From contig NZ_CP063311.1 of NCBI RefSeq assembly GCF_015245355.1, forward strand, positions 1,000-64,999: DNA of 64,000 nt, read 5' to 3'. Below, in pieces: positions 56,977-64,000 of the stretch. The notes under the pieces were generated by a model, which made no database searches, was not told where the DNA came from, and saw only the letters and a list, made by a program, of their open reading frames with translations. A program made the translations under genes and the position numbers. Positions within the stretch are counted from its first letter, which is position 1, and every line of letters begins with the position of its first letter. Origin of the DNA: Anabaenopsis elenkinii CCIBt3563 (GTDB lineage Bacteria > Cyanobacteriota > Cyanobacteriia > Cyanobacteriales > Nostocaceae).

Positions 56977-57616
56977 GTGGTTGTTCTTTCCCTAGTTCAA
57001 TTTTCCGCCGCAGTAGGCGAATCAAAGCAGCGATCACATTACTATTTGGCTGTTCTTGATCTTGGTGCCAGAGATTTTGTAAAATCTGGGTATGGGTCAG
57101 TAGGTTGCCTGTATTTTCCATAAAGTATTTTAGCAGTTGAGTTTCTTTTTGAGATAACTCAATCACCCGTCCTTGACGATAAGCCACTTGATTTTGATAA
57201 TCTAGTTGTAAATCAGCCACAATCAAGCGTCCCAGGGTGGTTTCATGGGTGGGGGAACCAGCACGACGTAACAAAGCCCTAACTCGTGCTAATAATTCTC
57301 GCAGTTCAAAGGGTTTGACTAAATAATCATCAGCACCTGCATCTAAACCTTGTACGCGGTCATCTAGAGTATCTTTAGCTGTGAGAAATAGTACAGGGGT
57401 AGTTTTACCTTGGCGGCGCAACTCCTGACAAATCTCTAAACCTGTTTTCCCTGGTAGCATCCAATCTAAAATCAGTAAATCATAAGTAGCTGCCGTGGCA
57501 AATTGCCTACCAAGGACACCATCATAAGCTACATCGACACTGTAACCCTCCCGGGTTAACACGCGACTTAAGGGGTCAGTAAGTTCAATTTCATCGTCAA
57601 CTAATAAAATTCTCAT
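56933..57616 (-). CDS. OmpR/PhoB family response regulator
   Basis: 227 aa from the ATG at 57616 (TTG six codons upstream rejected). Receiver domain with acidic pocket DDE (7-9), phospho-acceptor D51 (LILDWMLPG), Thr and Lys in FLTAKD and VKPFELREL; the C-terminal winged helix ends [10 protein letters not shown]. Similar to RppA-type redox/Ni regulators. No sensor kinase gene adjacent. Divergent from hisG, 57 bases apart. Confidence 0.9.
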   Translation of the reverse strand: MRILLVDDEIELTDPLSRVLTREGYSVDVAYDGVLGRQFATAATYDLLILDWMLPGKTGLEICQELRRQGKTTPVLFLTAKDTLDDRVQGLDAGADDYLVKPFELRELLARVRALLRRAGSPTHETTLGRLIVADLQLDYQNQVAYRQGRVIELSQKETQLLKYFMENTGNLLTHTQILQNLWHQDQEQPNSNVIAALIRLLRRKIELGKEQPLIHTVYGKGYRFGS

Positions 57617-57673
57617 GCTGCTTGTGGTAAGCAATCAAGATATTCTCAAGATAAATTAACTGTCAAAAAGAAA

Positions 57674-58321
57674 ATGTTCACTGTAGCATTGCCCAAAGGG
57701 GAACTACTCAAAAATAGCATCCGCCTCCTCAAGTCTGTAGGATTGGATTTTAGCGCTTTTTTAGATTCTGGAATGCGTCAACTGCAAATTCCCGACGCTA
57801 GTGGGCGAGCAACAGGGCTACTGGTGCGGGGTCAAGATGTACCTGTATATGTAGAATATGGTCAGGCACAGTTGGGGATTATTGGTTATGATGTGCTGCG
57901 GGAGAAAAAACCCCAAGTTGCACATTTAGTTGATTTACAGTTTGGTCATTGCCGAATGTCGGTGGCTGTAAAAGCATCTAGTGCCTATAAATCACCTTTA
58001 GATTTACCTCCCCATGGTCGAGTTGCTTCTAAGTATGTTAATTGCGCTCGTGAATATTTCCACAGTCTGGATCTACCCATAGAAATTGTACCCCTGTATG
58101 GTTCAGTAGAACTAGGCCCGATTACAGGAATGTCAGAGGCGATTGTCGATTTAGTTTCTACCGGGCGGACTCTACGGGAGAATGGTTTAGTAGAAATTAC
58201 CACTTTGTATGAAAGTACGGCGCGGTTGATTGCTCATCCTTTAAGTTACCGTCTTAACACGGGTAACTTGCATCAATTAGTGGAACAACTGCGCCAAGAA
58301 GTGGCTGTAACTGTAGTTTAA
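57674..58321 (+). CDS. hisG: ATP phosphoribosyltransferase, short form
   Basis: 215 aa catalytic subunit for the first step of histidine synthesis (ATP + PRPP). [18 protein letters not shown] start, [21 protein letters not shown], and the PRPP loop [18 protein letters not shown]. The regulatory C-terminal domain of long HisG is absent, so it needs HisZ, which must be encoded elsewhere. Confidence 0.96.
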   Translation: MFTVALPKGELLKNSIRLLKSVGLDFSAFLDSGMRQLQIPDASGRATGLLVRGQDVPVYVEYGQAQLGIIGYDVLREKKPQVAHLVDLQFGHCRMSVAVKASSAYKSPLDLPPHGRVASKYVNCAREYFHSLDLPIEIVPLYGSVELGPITGMSEAIVDLVSTGRTLRENGLVEITTLYESTARLIAHPLSYRLNTGNLHQLVEQLRQEVAVTVV

Positions 58322-58331
58322 TATCAGTAAT

Positions 58332-58358
58332 CTCCAGGATGTTTTAATCATTCTGGAG
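58332..58358. terminator. Shared hairpin between hisG and the Fur-family gene
   Basis: CTCCAGGATG / CATTCTGGAG, one mismatch, 7-base loop, between convergent stops at 58321 and 58366. Confidence 0.65.
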
Positions 58359-58365
58359 TAATTAT

Positions 58366-58824
58366 TTATTCGGTAGGGCAGAGATTTCCTCTGCGGCCAT
58401 CGCACCAACCCCTAACAATCACCTCATAGCTTTCACAGTGTATACCCGTTGATATGTTGTTAATATCTATACATTGAAATTTTTCCCAAGGAATATCTTC
58501 AATGGCACCACACCGACTACAGTAAAAGTGATGATGGGGTTCTACATTGGCATCATAGCGACAAACCCCCTCTTCTAGTAATACCTCCCGGACAAGGCCC
58601 ACCTCTCGCAGAGCTTGTAGAGAACTGTAAATAGTCGCCTGGGATGACACGGGAAACTCTTTGTTGATATCCGCCAGGATGGTCTCAACTGTAGGGTGAT
58701 CACACCGAGATAACAAATTTGCATAAACTGCAAACCTCTGAGGAGTCACCCTCAAACCTTTAGATTTCAAGGTTTGAATAATTGTGTGTGCCTCTTGCTG
58801 CATATTTACTGCTACATTTTGCAT
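58366..58824 (-). CDS. perR: Fur family regulator, probably PerR
   Basis: 152 aa. Winged helix with RVTPQRFAVYANLL and SSQATIYSSLQALREVGLV, then a metal-sensing part HHHFYCSRCGAIEDI (CxxC zinc site) and a second cysteine pair in GWCDGRRGNLC. The divergent peroxiredoxin-glutathione reductase genes point to a peroxide sensor (PerR) rather than iron Fur or Zur; this is context-based. A likely operator lies in the shared 144-bp intergenic region. Confidence 0.85.
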   Translation of the reverse strand: MQNVAVNMQQEAHTIIQTLKSKGLRVTPQRFAVYANLLSRCDHPTVETILADINKEFPVSSQATIYSSLQALREVGLVREVLLEEGVCRYDANVEPHHHFYCSRCGAIEDIPWEKFQCIDINNISTGIHCESYEVIVRGWCDGRRGNLCPTE

Positions 58825-58927
58825 TTTAACGATGTCCCTATTATAGTCACCGCCACTAATAAATTAGTATTATGTGTTCACTAATTGAATATTTAAGTAT
58901 TTATAACTATTGAAATTTTCCTAAATA

Positions 58928-58949
58928 AGAATTATTCTGAGATAATTCT
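58928..58949. promoter_or_regulatory. Candidate PerR/Fur box
   Basis: Perfect inverted repeat AGAATTAT-TCTGAG-ATAATTCT, 19 bases before the peroxiredoxin ATG. The AT-rich ATAAT/ATTAT core is like the PerR box of Bacillus. Position would block the peroxiredoxin promoter or leader. Confidence 0.55.
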
Positions 58950-58968
58950 AAGTGATGATAATATTACT

Positions 58969-59499
58969 ATGGCTGTGATCGAAAAAGTTCCCAATGTTGT
59001 CTTCAAAACCCGGGTGCGTGACGAGTCCATTGGTGGCCCCAACCCCTTCCGTTGGCAAGACCGCACCACACAAGATATTTTTGGTGGTAAGCGTGTAGTA
59101 GTATTTTCACTACCTGGAGCTTTTACCCCCACCTGCTCCACATCTCACCTCCCCCGCTATGAAGAACTATATGACCAATTCAAAGCCCTGGGTATTGATG
59201 AAGTCATTTGTGTATCTGTAAATGATGCCTTTGTTATGTTCCAATGGGGTAAACAACAGGGGGCTGATAAGGTATTTTTATTACCCGATGGCAATGGGGA
59301 ATTTACCCGGAAAATGGGGATGTTAGTTGATAAGTCTAACCTGGGCTTTGGTCTGCGGTCTTGGCGCTACTCAATGGTAGTGAATGACTGCAAAATTGAA
59401 AAGATTTTCATTGAGGCTGGTTACGAAGATAACTGTCCTACAGACCCATTTGAAGTTTCCGATGCAGACACCATGCTGAATTACCTCAAAGGAGCCTAA
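58969..59499 (+). CDS. Type II (Prx5-like) peroxiredoxin
   Basis: 176 aa thiol peroxidase. Peroxidatic C56 in [20 protein letters not shown], then [17 protein letters not shown] and [13 protein letters not shown] typical of PrxII/Prx5. Other cysteines (ICVSV, NDCKI, DNCPT) could resolve the sulfenic acid, but glutathione or thioredoxin may do so instead. Immediately followed by glutathione reductase and divergent from a PerR-like gene, so a peroxide-defence unit. Confidence 0.93.
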   Translation: MAVIEKVPNVVFKTRVRDESIGGPNPFRWQDRTTQDIFGGKRVVVFSLPGAFTPTCSTSHLPRYEELYDQFKALGIDEVICVSVNDAFVMFQWGKQQGADKVFLLPDGNGEFTRKMGMLVDKSNLGFGLRSWRYSMVVNDCKIEKIFIEAGYEDNCPTDPFEVSDADTMLNYLKGA

Positions 59500-59585
59500 A
59501 ACTCCTACTGGTGTGTAATATTTTAAGGGACTGGGAATTGGGCATTGCCCTTTCCCCAGATGGAAATCTAAAATTTGAGGGACAC

Positions 59586-60941
59586 ATGAGTTACGATTTC
59601 GACTTATTTGTAATTGGTGCTGGGTCTGGTGGTATTGCCACCGCTAGACGAGCGGCGGAATATGGAGCTAAGGTAGGGGTGGCTGAGTTTGACCGACTGG
59701 GCGGAACCTGCGTAAATCGTGGCTGTGTCCCTAAAAAGTTAATGGTCTATGCATCCCATTTTCCTGACTTGTTTGCAGAAGCTCAAGGATATGGTTGGAG
59801 TGCGGTGGAAAGTTCCCTGGACTGGGAAAAGATGATCACGGCGGTTAACAATGAAGTAACTCGCCTCAATGGTATTTATCAAAAGATGCTGGATAATTCC
59901 CAAGTGGAAGTCTGGGAAGGATACGGTACCTTTATTGATGCTCATACAATTCAGGTGGGGGAGCGTCAAGTTACTGCTGATAAAGTTTTAATTGCAGTAG
60001 GTGGTTATCCTATTAAGCCCGATATTCCCGGAATTGAACACGCTATTACTTCCGATGATATTTTTCATTTGCAGGAAAAACCTCAACGCATAGTGATTTT
60101 AGGGGGGGGATACATCGGTTCAGAATTTGCTTGTATTCTCAATGGTATGGGTAGCGAAGTTACCCAGATAATTCGTCATGACAAGATTTTGCGTGGTTTT
60201 GATGAAGATTTACGCAATGAAATTCAGGAAGGAATGGGTAAGCATGGTATTCAAATTCTCCCCAATTCCCAATTGACTGCTATAGAAAAAACCCCAGAGG
60301 GTATTAACGTTAGAATCCGTCGGGGTGATGAGGAGGAGGAAACGGTAGTTGTGGATGTGGTGAGTTTAGCAGCTACTGGTCGTAAACCCAACACGCAAAA
60401 GTTAGGTTTAGAAAATACTCAGGTTCAGCTCGATAGTAAAGGCGCGATTATTGTAGATCAATACAGTCAAACTACGGAAGAAAATATCTATGCGGTAGGA
60501 GATTGTACAGATAATATTAATTTAACTCCTGTGGCGATTAATGAGGGGCGAGCCTTTGCAGATACGGTATTTGGTAATAAGTGCCGTAGGATGAGTTACG
60601 AAAATGTACCTACAGCAATTTTTACTACTCCAGAGGCGGCAACGGTTGGCTTAACTGAGGCACAGGCCAGGGCAAAATATGGTAATGCGATTAAAGTTTA
60701 CCGCAGTCGCTTTAGACCAATGTATTATACATTGCCTGGTAAGGATGAAAAAACCATGATGAAATTAGTGGTTGATCAAAGTAATAACAAGGTTTTAGGG
60801 GCCCATATGGTGGGTAATAGCGCTGCTGAAATTATACAAGGAGTGGCGATCGCCCTGAAGATGGGTGCTACTAAAGCTGATTTTGATGCCACCGTCGGTA
60901 TTCATCCCACCTCTGCTGAGGAATTTGTCACCATGCGATAG
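59586..60941 (+). CDS. gor: Glutathione-disulfide reductase
   Basis: 451 aa from the ATG at 59586 with a GAGGG site; an in-frame GTG at 59511 is rejected. FAD site FVIGAGSGGIATARR, redox-active pair C42/C47 in GGTCVNRGCVPKKLM, NAD(P) loop ILGGGYIGSEFA, and dimer-interface H in [10 protein letters not shown]. Regenerates GSH, probably for the upstream peroxiredoxin. Its last 112 bases plus 11 bases of 3' flank recur at 61692-61814 beyond the hicAB genes. Confidence 0.95.
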   Translation: MSYDFDLFVIGAGSGGIATARRAAEYGAKVGVAEFDRLGGTCVNRGCVPKKLMVYASHFPDLFAEAQGYGWSAVESSLDWEKMITAVNNEVTRLNGIYQKMLDNSQVEVWEGYGTFIDAHTIQVGERQVTADKVLIAVGGYPIKPDIPGIEHAITSDDIFHLQEKPQRIVILGGGYIGSEFACILNGMGSEVTQIIRHDKILRGFDEDLRNEIQEGMGKHGIQILPNSQLTAIEKTPEGINVRIRRGDEEEETVVVDVVSLAATGRKPNTQKLGLENTQVQLDSKGAIIVDQYSQTTEENIYAVGDCTDNINLTPVAINEGRAFADTVFGNKCRRMSYENVPTAIFTTPEAATVGLTEAQARAKYGNAIKVYRSRFRPMYYTLPGKDEKTMMKLVVDQSNNKVLGAHMVGNSAAEIIQGVAIALKMGATKADFDATVGIHPTSAEEFVTMR

Positions 60942-60952
60942 GTTATTAGTTG
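60830..60952 (+). repeat. Direct repeat copy 1: gor 3' end
   Basis: 123 bp covering the last codons and stop of gor plus TTATTAGTTG. Matches 61692-61814 over the full length without gaps, 118 of 123 identical. Together the copies flank the hicAB cassette. Confidence 0.95.
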
Positions 60953-60961
60953 GGTCAAAGG

Positions 60962-60987
60962 CCCCACCCACGAGGGGATGGGGTTTT
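60962..60987 (+). terminator. Hairpin after gor
   Basis: CCCCACCC / GGGATGGGG with one bulge, followed by TTTT, 21 bases past the gor stop. Confidence 0.55.
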
Positions 60988-61012
60988 ACGCCCGATCAAT
61001 AAATCTTCACCC

Positions 61013-61042
61013 TTGACATAGTACTACTATTAATACTAATAT
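61013..61042 (+). promoter_or_regulatory. hicAB promoter with possible operator
   Basis: TTGACA, 18-base spacer, TAATAT. The spacer carries TAGTA...TACTA inverted arms, a possible site for the HicB ribbon-helix-helix domain. Start codon of hicA 66 bases downstream. Confidence 0.6.
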
Positions 61043-61107
61043 AAAGAAGTTAATACCAACTTGCTGTTTAAAGCTGTCATTACGTTATTAACGATTAAAA
61101 AAAACGT

Positions 61108-61354
61108 ATGGCACAAATAGAGAAACTCCTTGCTCAATTAAGAAACAATCCTCAGAATGTCAACTTTGCCGATTTAGTCAAGGTTTGCAATCATTATTTT
61201 GGAGAACCCAGACAGCAAGCAACAAGCCATTGTGTTTATAAAACACCCTGGTCTGGAAATCCGCGCATTAACATTCAAGAAAAAAATGGCAAAGCAAAGG
61301 TTTATCAGGTAAAGCAGGTTTTGGACGCGATTGAAAAAATTGAGGAAATGAAAG

Positions 61355-61362
<8 letters not shown>
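61108..61362 (+). CDS. hicA: HicA-type mRNA interferase toxin
   Basis: 84 aa dsRBD-like toxin. The catalytic His is in ATSHCVYKTPW (GSHxxY-like), followed by INIQEKNGKAKVYQVKQVLDAIEKIE. Slightly longer than the usual 60-80 aa. Would cleave mRNA when free of HicB. Overlaps hicB by 8 bases in toxin-first order, normal for hicAB. Confidence 0.82.
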
Positions 61363-61814
<452 letters not shown>

Positions 61815-61826
61815 AATAAATTTACA

Positions 61827-61867
61827 CACTGCCTTAGAACAGAATATCTTATAGGGCAGTTTTTTTT
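61827..61867 (+). terminator. Terminator after the repeat copy
   Basis: ACTGCC / GGGCAGT stem with a 20-base loop and a run of eight T. It may be the original gor terminator, moved downstream by the hicAB insertion. Confidence 0.65.
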
Positions 61868-61923
61868 ACTTGATTTGTGGAGATATGCAGTATATTATAT
61901 AACTAATAGTATTTACTAAGACT

Positions 61924-62448
61924 ATGTTATCCATATCTCTTGAGTCTGTACCCCTGGCTAACTTTTTTGGCTTCATCGCACTGATAGCTTACATATTGAC
62001 TTTAACGCCTAGCATATTCAAAACTGTTTTCCCCAAAACGCGCCAAAACCAAACCTTACGTTGGTTAGGAAAAAAACGGCGAATTATTGGTATTGCATCC
62101 TATGTTTTAGCTTGCAGTCATGGTTTACTGATAGTGTTTAAACACAATATTGATTTCTTAAATCCTCTTACTTATATTCATTACTTTCAAGGAATATTCT
62201 CATTTTTTATTCTAACTTTACTAGCAATTACTTCTAATGATTGGAGTGTCAAACTATTAAAAAAGAAATGGCAGAATATGCACAGATTAACTTACCTGCT
62301 CATCTTTATCCTTCCCTGGCATATCTTAGATAAAATGTCATAATCTTGGAGTTATTTAACTCCATTATCAGTATTGATTGGCTTTATTATTATGTGTTTA
62401 TTCATTCAAAGAGTAATTATAGACTGGAAAAGACATCTACAGCCATAG
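61924..62448 (+). pseudogene. Ferric-reductase-like membrane protein with in-frame stop
   Basis: 139 codons with four hydrophobic helices and FRD-like His residues (ACSHGLL, IHYF, MHRLTYLL, PWHILD) end at TAA 62341-62343. The same frame continues without a break for 34 more codons (SWSYLTPLSVLIGFII, then RVIIDWKRHLQP) to TAG at 62448, adding one clear membrane helix. The stop may replace a Gln codon. Truncated protein may or may not fold; relatives carry heme b for electron transfer. Confidence 0.75.
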
Positions 62449-63733
62449 CCAGGATTTTTCTGGCGTTAACTATATGCTCCTCAGACACTTGAGGATGTTC
62501 CCCATTAGTTGTAATTATTAATTCTCCAATAGCATCCTGGGCGTGTTCATTGAGAGAATCAATTAATAAACTGGGCGTGGTACTGTTGGCTTGGGCGATT
62601 TCCTCAATAGTTACCAGGGGATGCTCTTGTTCTACTATAGCTTTTAACGCCTGAATTTCATGGTTGGGGAGGATTTCTAAAAGTTTCTGCCATTGTTCAG
62701 GTAAAATCTCAGATGTATTGATTGTCTTTACAGAATCAATTAACTCCGTAAAAGGAAACACATCATTGCCATCTTCATGGCAATTTTCAGGTGATAGTTC
62801 TGGATTCAATGTTTCTGGTTGTTGAAGTAATTCCCATACTTGGCTTTGTAATGAGTCTCTTTCTGCTTGCAATAAGGAGAGTTCTGATGTGATCTGCTGT
62901 AATTCTGATTGCTTTTGGTTGATTTGACTTTCTAGGTAATTGAGATTTTCGGCTAAATTTTCCGTTTCAGTTTTGGTAGATAATAATAATTGTTTTTGCT
63001 CGTTAATCTGTGTTTCTAGTGCTTGGATTTCAGTTCGCAGTTCATACATTTTTTCCTCTAGTTGGGGTTTGAGTCTATCTAGCAGAGTCACATTATTCTC
63101 AAGCTCTTTTTTTTCTTCCTGGAGTTGAGAAATTTGATTCTGCAACTGCATAATTTCAGCACGAAAGCTATTACAATTCAACTCCAGACGACGTTTTTCG
63201 GTTGTCATTTGAGAGCAAGTATGATGCAGTTCTATTTTGTTTTGTTCCAAACTTTCTATTTGAGCAGTTAGGTTAATGGTGTCGGTTTCTAACTGCTTTT
63301 TCTGGGATGCAAATATGCCTATATCTCTATGAACTTTATCTCTTTGAGTGCGAGATTCTAAGATTTGATTCTCCAAGCTCTGTGAATCAGCGTACAATAG
63401 GTTACGTATCTCTTCTATTTGATTAACTTCCTTAACCAGGCGGCGTTTTAGTCCTTCCAATTCTTTAATGCGCTGGCGATTAGAATTTAAAATCATCATT
63501 TCATAATTGCTGCGGCGTCTATCTATAAATAATGTGGCTGCATAGGTAGAAATTATAGTAATTATACCGGTGATTAAGGCTTGGTTAAAATTCCACTGTG
63601 GTACAAGACTAATGCCAAAGCTGACACTAAAAGCAATGATACCTAGAATATATCGATTGCTGATGATTGCAGATTGCATATTTGGTTTTTTCAGGGTACT
63701 TGAGTTGTCAGGATAGGTATGTTTTAATGTCAT
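62417..63733 (-). CDS. Membrane-anchored coiled-coil protein with TerB-C-like end
   Basis: 438 aa. Two N-terminal helices (about 27-45 and 52-70), then a continuous coiled coil from about 80 to 300 rich in Leu, Gln, Glu, then an acidic linker, and a C-terminal domain (EWQKLLEILP-like EQWQKLLEIL, SLLIDSLNEHAQDAIGELII) resembling the TerB C-terminal domain of tellurite-resistance-associated proteins. Role unknown; possibly a membrane-tethered scaffold. 3' end overlaps the extended ferric-reductase frame by 32 bases. Confidence 0.72.
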   Translation of the reverse strand: MTLKHTYPDNSSTLKKPNMQSAIISNRYILGIIAFSVSFGISLVPQWNFNQALITGIITIISTYAATLFIDRRRSNYEMMILNSNRQRIKELEGLKRRLVKEVNQIEEIRNLLYADSQSLENQILESRTQRDKVHRDIGIFASQKKQLETDTINLTAQIESLEQNKIELHHTCSQMTTEKRRLELNCNSFRAEIMQLQNQISQLQEEKKELENNVTLLDRLKPQLEEKMYELRTEIQALETQINEQKQLLLSTKTETENLAENLNYLESQINQKQSELQQITSELSLLQAERDSLQSQVWELLQQPETLNPELSPENCHEDGNDVFPFTELIDSVKTINTSEILPEQWQKLLEILPNHEIQALKAIVEQEHPLVTIEEIAQANSTTPSLLIDSLNEHAQDAIGELIITTNGEHPQVSEEHIVNARKILAMAVDVFSSL

Positions 63734-63904
63734 TACTACTAAGCAATATGATTGTGAAATATCTAACTTTAACTATTGGTGGATTTTAGGGTTTACTAGA
63801 ACAAAATATCACCAGAGAATTAATTTCATATTAAAAGTAAACAAAGATGAGCATAGGAGCTTGTCATCGATTTTCAGTGATTATTTCATGGATGTTTAAT
63901 TGTA

Positions 63905-64000
63905 CTAACTATCGAGTTGATGTGTATGGGGATGAGATACTGTCAAATCTGCTTTTAAGAAATCAATAAACTGCCGTGCTGTACGTCCAGAACGACCATT
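63905..64000 (-). CDS. C-terminal end of a gene cut by the window edge
   Basis: The minus strand is open from 64000 to a TAG at 63905-63907, giving NGRSGRTARQFIDFLKADL and a polar His-rich tail. The RxARQFIDFL pattern is like the last helix of LysR-type regulators, but 31 residues are not enough to name it. Confidence 0.45.
   Translation of the reverse strand, partial: NGRSGRTARQFIDFLKADLTVSHPHTHQLDS

Noticed and set aside
59511-59585. Longer glutathione reductase N-terminus
   Set aside because: 25 extra residues before the FAD-binding strand; the ATG at 59586 matches the family.

Overview
The window is chromosomal DNA of a filamentous, probably heterocyst-forming cyanobacterium (Nostocales-like). 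It carries psbA, a complete urea ABC transporter operon, ycf51, a PSRP-3 ribosomal protein gene and cyanobacterium-type dnaK/dnaJ and ftsH genes. HIP1 octamers (GCGATCGC) are frequent, base composition is moderate, and heptanucleotide tandem repeats are present. Species cannot be fixed from the sequence alone.

Layout. 0-11 kb: the end of nnr with a tRNA-Lys overlapping its stop, a thioredoxin-like PSI accumulation factor, murT and gatD (two subunits of a peptidoglycan amidating enzyme, separated here by other genes), a nuclease, a MATE exporter whose last codons come from a miniature transposon, and typA. 11-16 kb is accessory: a TnpB-only insertion sequence with an unusual RuvC site and a small divergent ribbon-helix-helix gene has cut off a Uma2 endonuclease gene. 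It is followed by an orphan type I HsdR and an intact Uma2. 16-36 kb is mostly housekeeping: hisF, ruvB, a TPR protein, a HAD hydrolase, PSRP-3, a 46-residue membrane protein, a PlsY-like/PEP-synthase-like fusion, bioB, ftsH, a class IV aminotransferase, dnaJ-dnaK, a two-gene hydantoinase/oxoprolinase pair and an FAD oxidoreductase. 36-42 kb is accessory again: a second, canonical TnpB element, then two nucleotidyltransferase/HEPN toxin-antitoxin pairs whose toxins are both broken, then gene debris.

42-49 kb: ycf51, an alcohol-dehydrogenase-like gene, an aminotransferase and an arsenic block (arsR, GAPDH, arsJ, acr3) with an ArsR-type operator between arsR and the GAPDH gene. 49-54 kb: urtABCDE on the minus strand, interrupted between urtD and urtE by one miniature element nested inside another. 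The inner insertion has an exact 10-bp target duplication, and the empty site is preserved at 6.5 kb. 54-59 kb: psbA (Q130 form), an acyltransferase, an OmpR-type regulator and hisG. 58-62 kb: a redox cluster (PerR-like Fur regulator, peroxiredoxin, glutathione reductase). The 3' end of the glutathione reductase gene is repeated 862 bp downstream, with a hicAB toxin-antitoxin cassette between the two copies. The window closes with a ferric-reductase-like gene stopped by an in-frame TAA, a long coiled-coil membrane protein and a partial gene.

The most notable points are the hicAB cassette between duplicated gor 3' ends, the nested miniature elements, the TnpB lacking its usual RuvC-II glutamate, the paired and decaying MNT/HEPN modules, and the PlsY-like/PPDK-like fusion.
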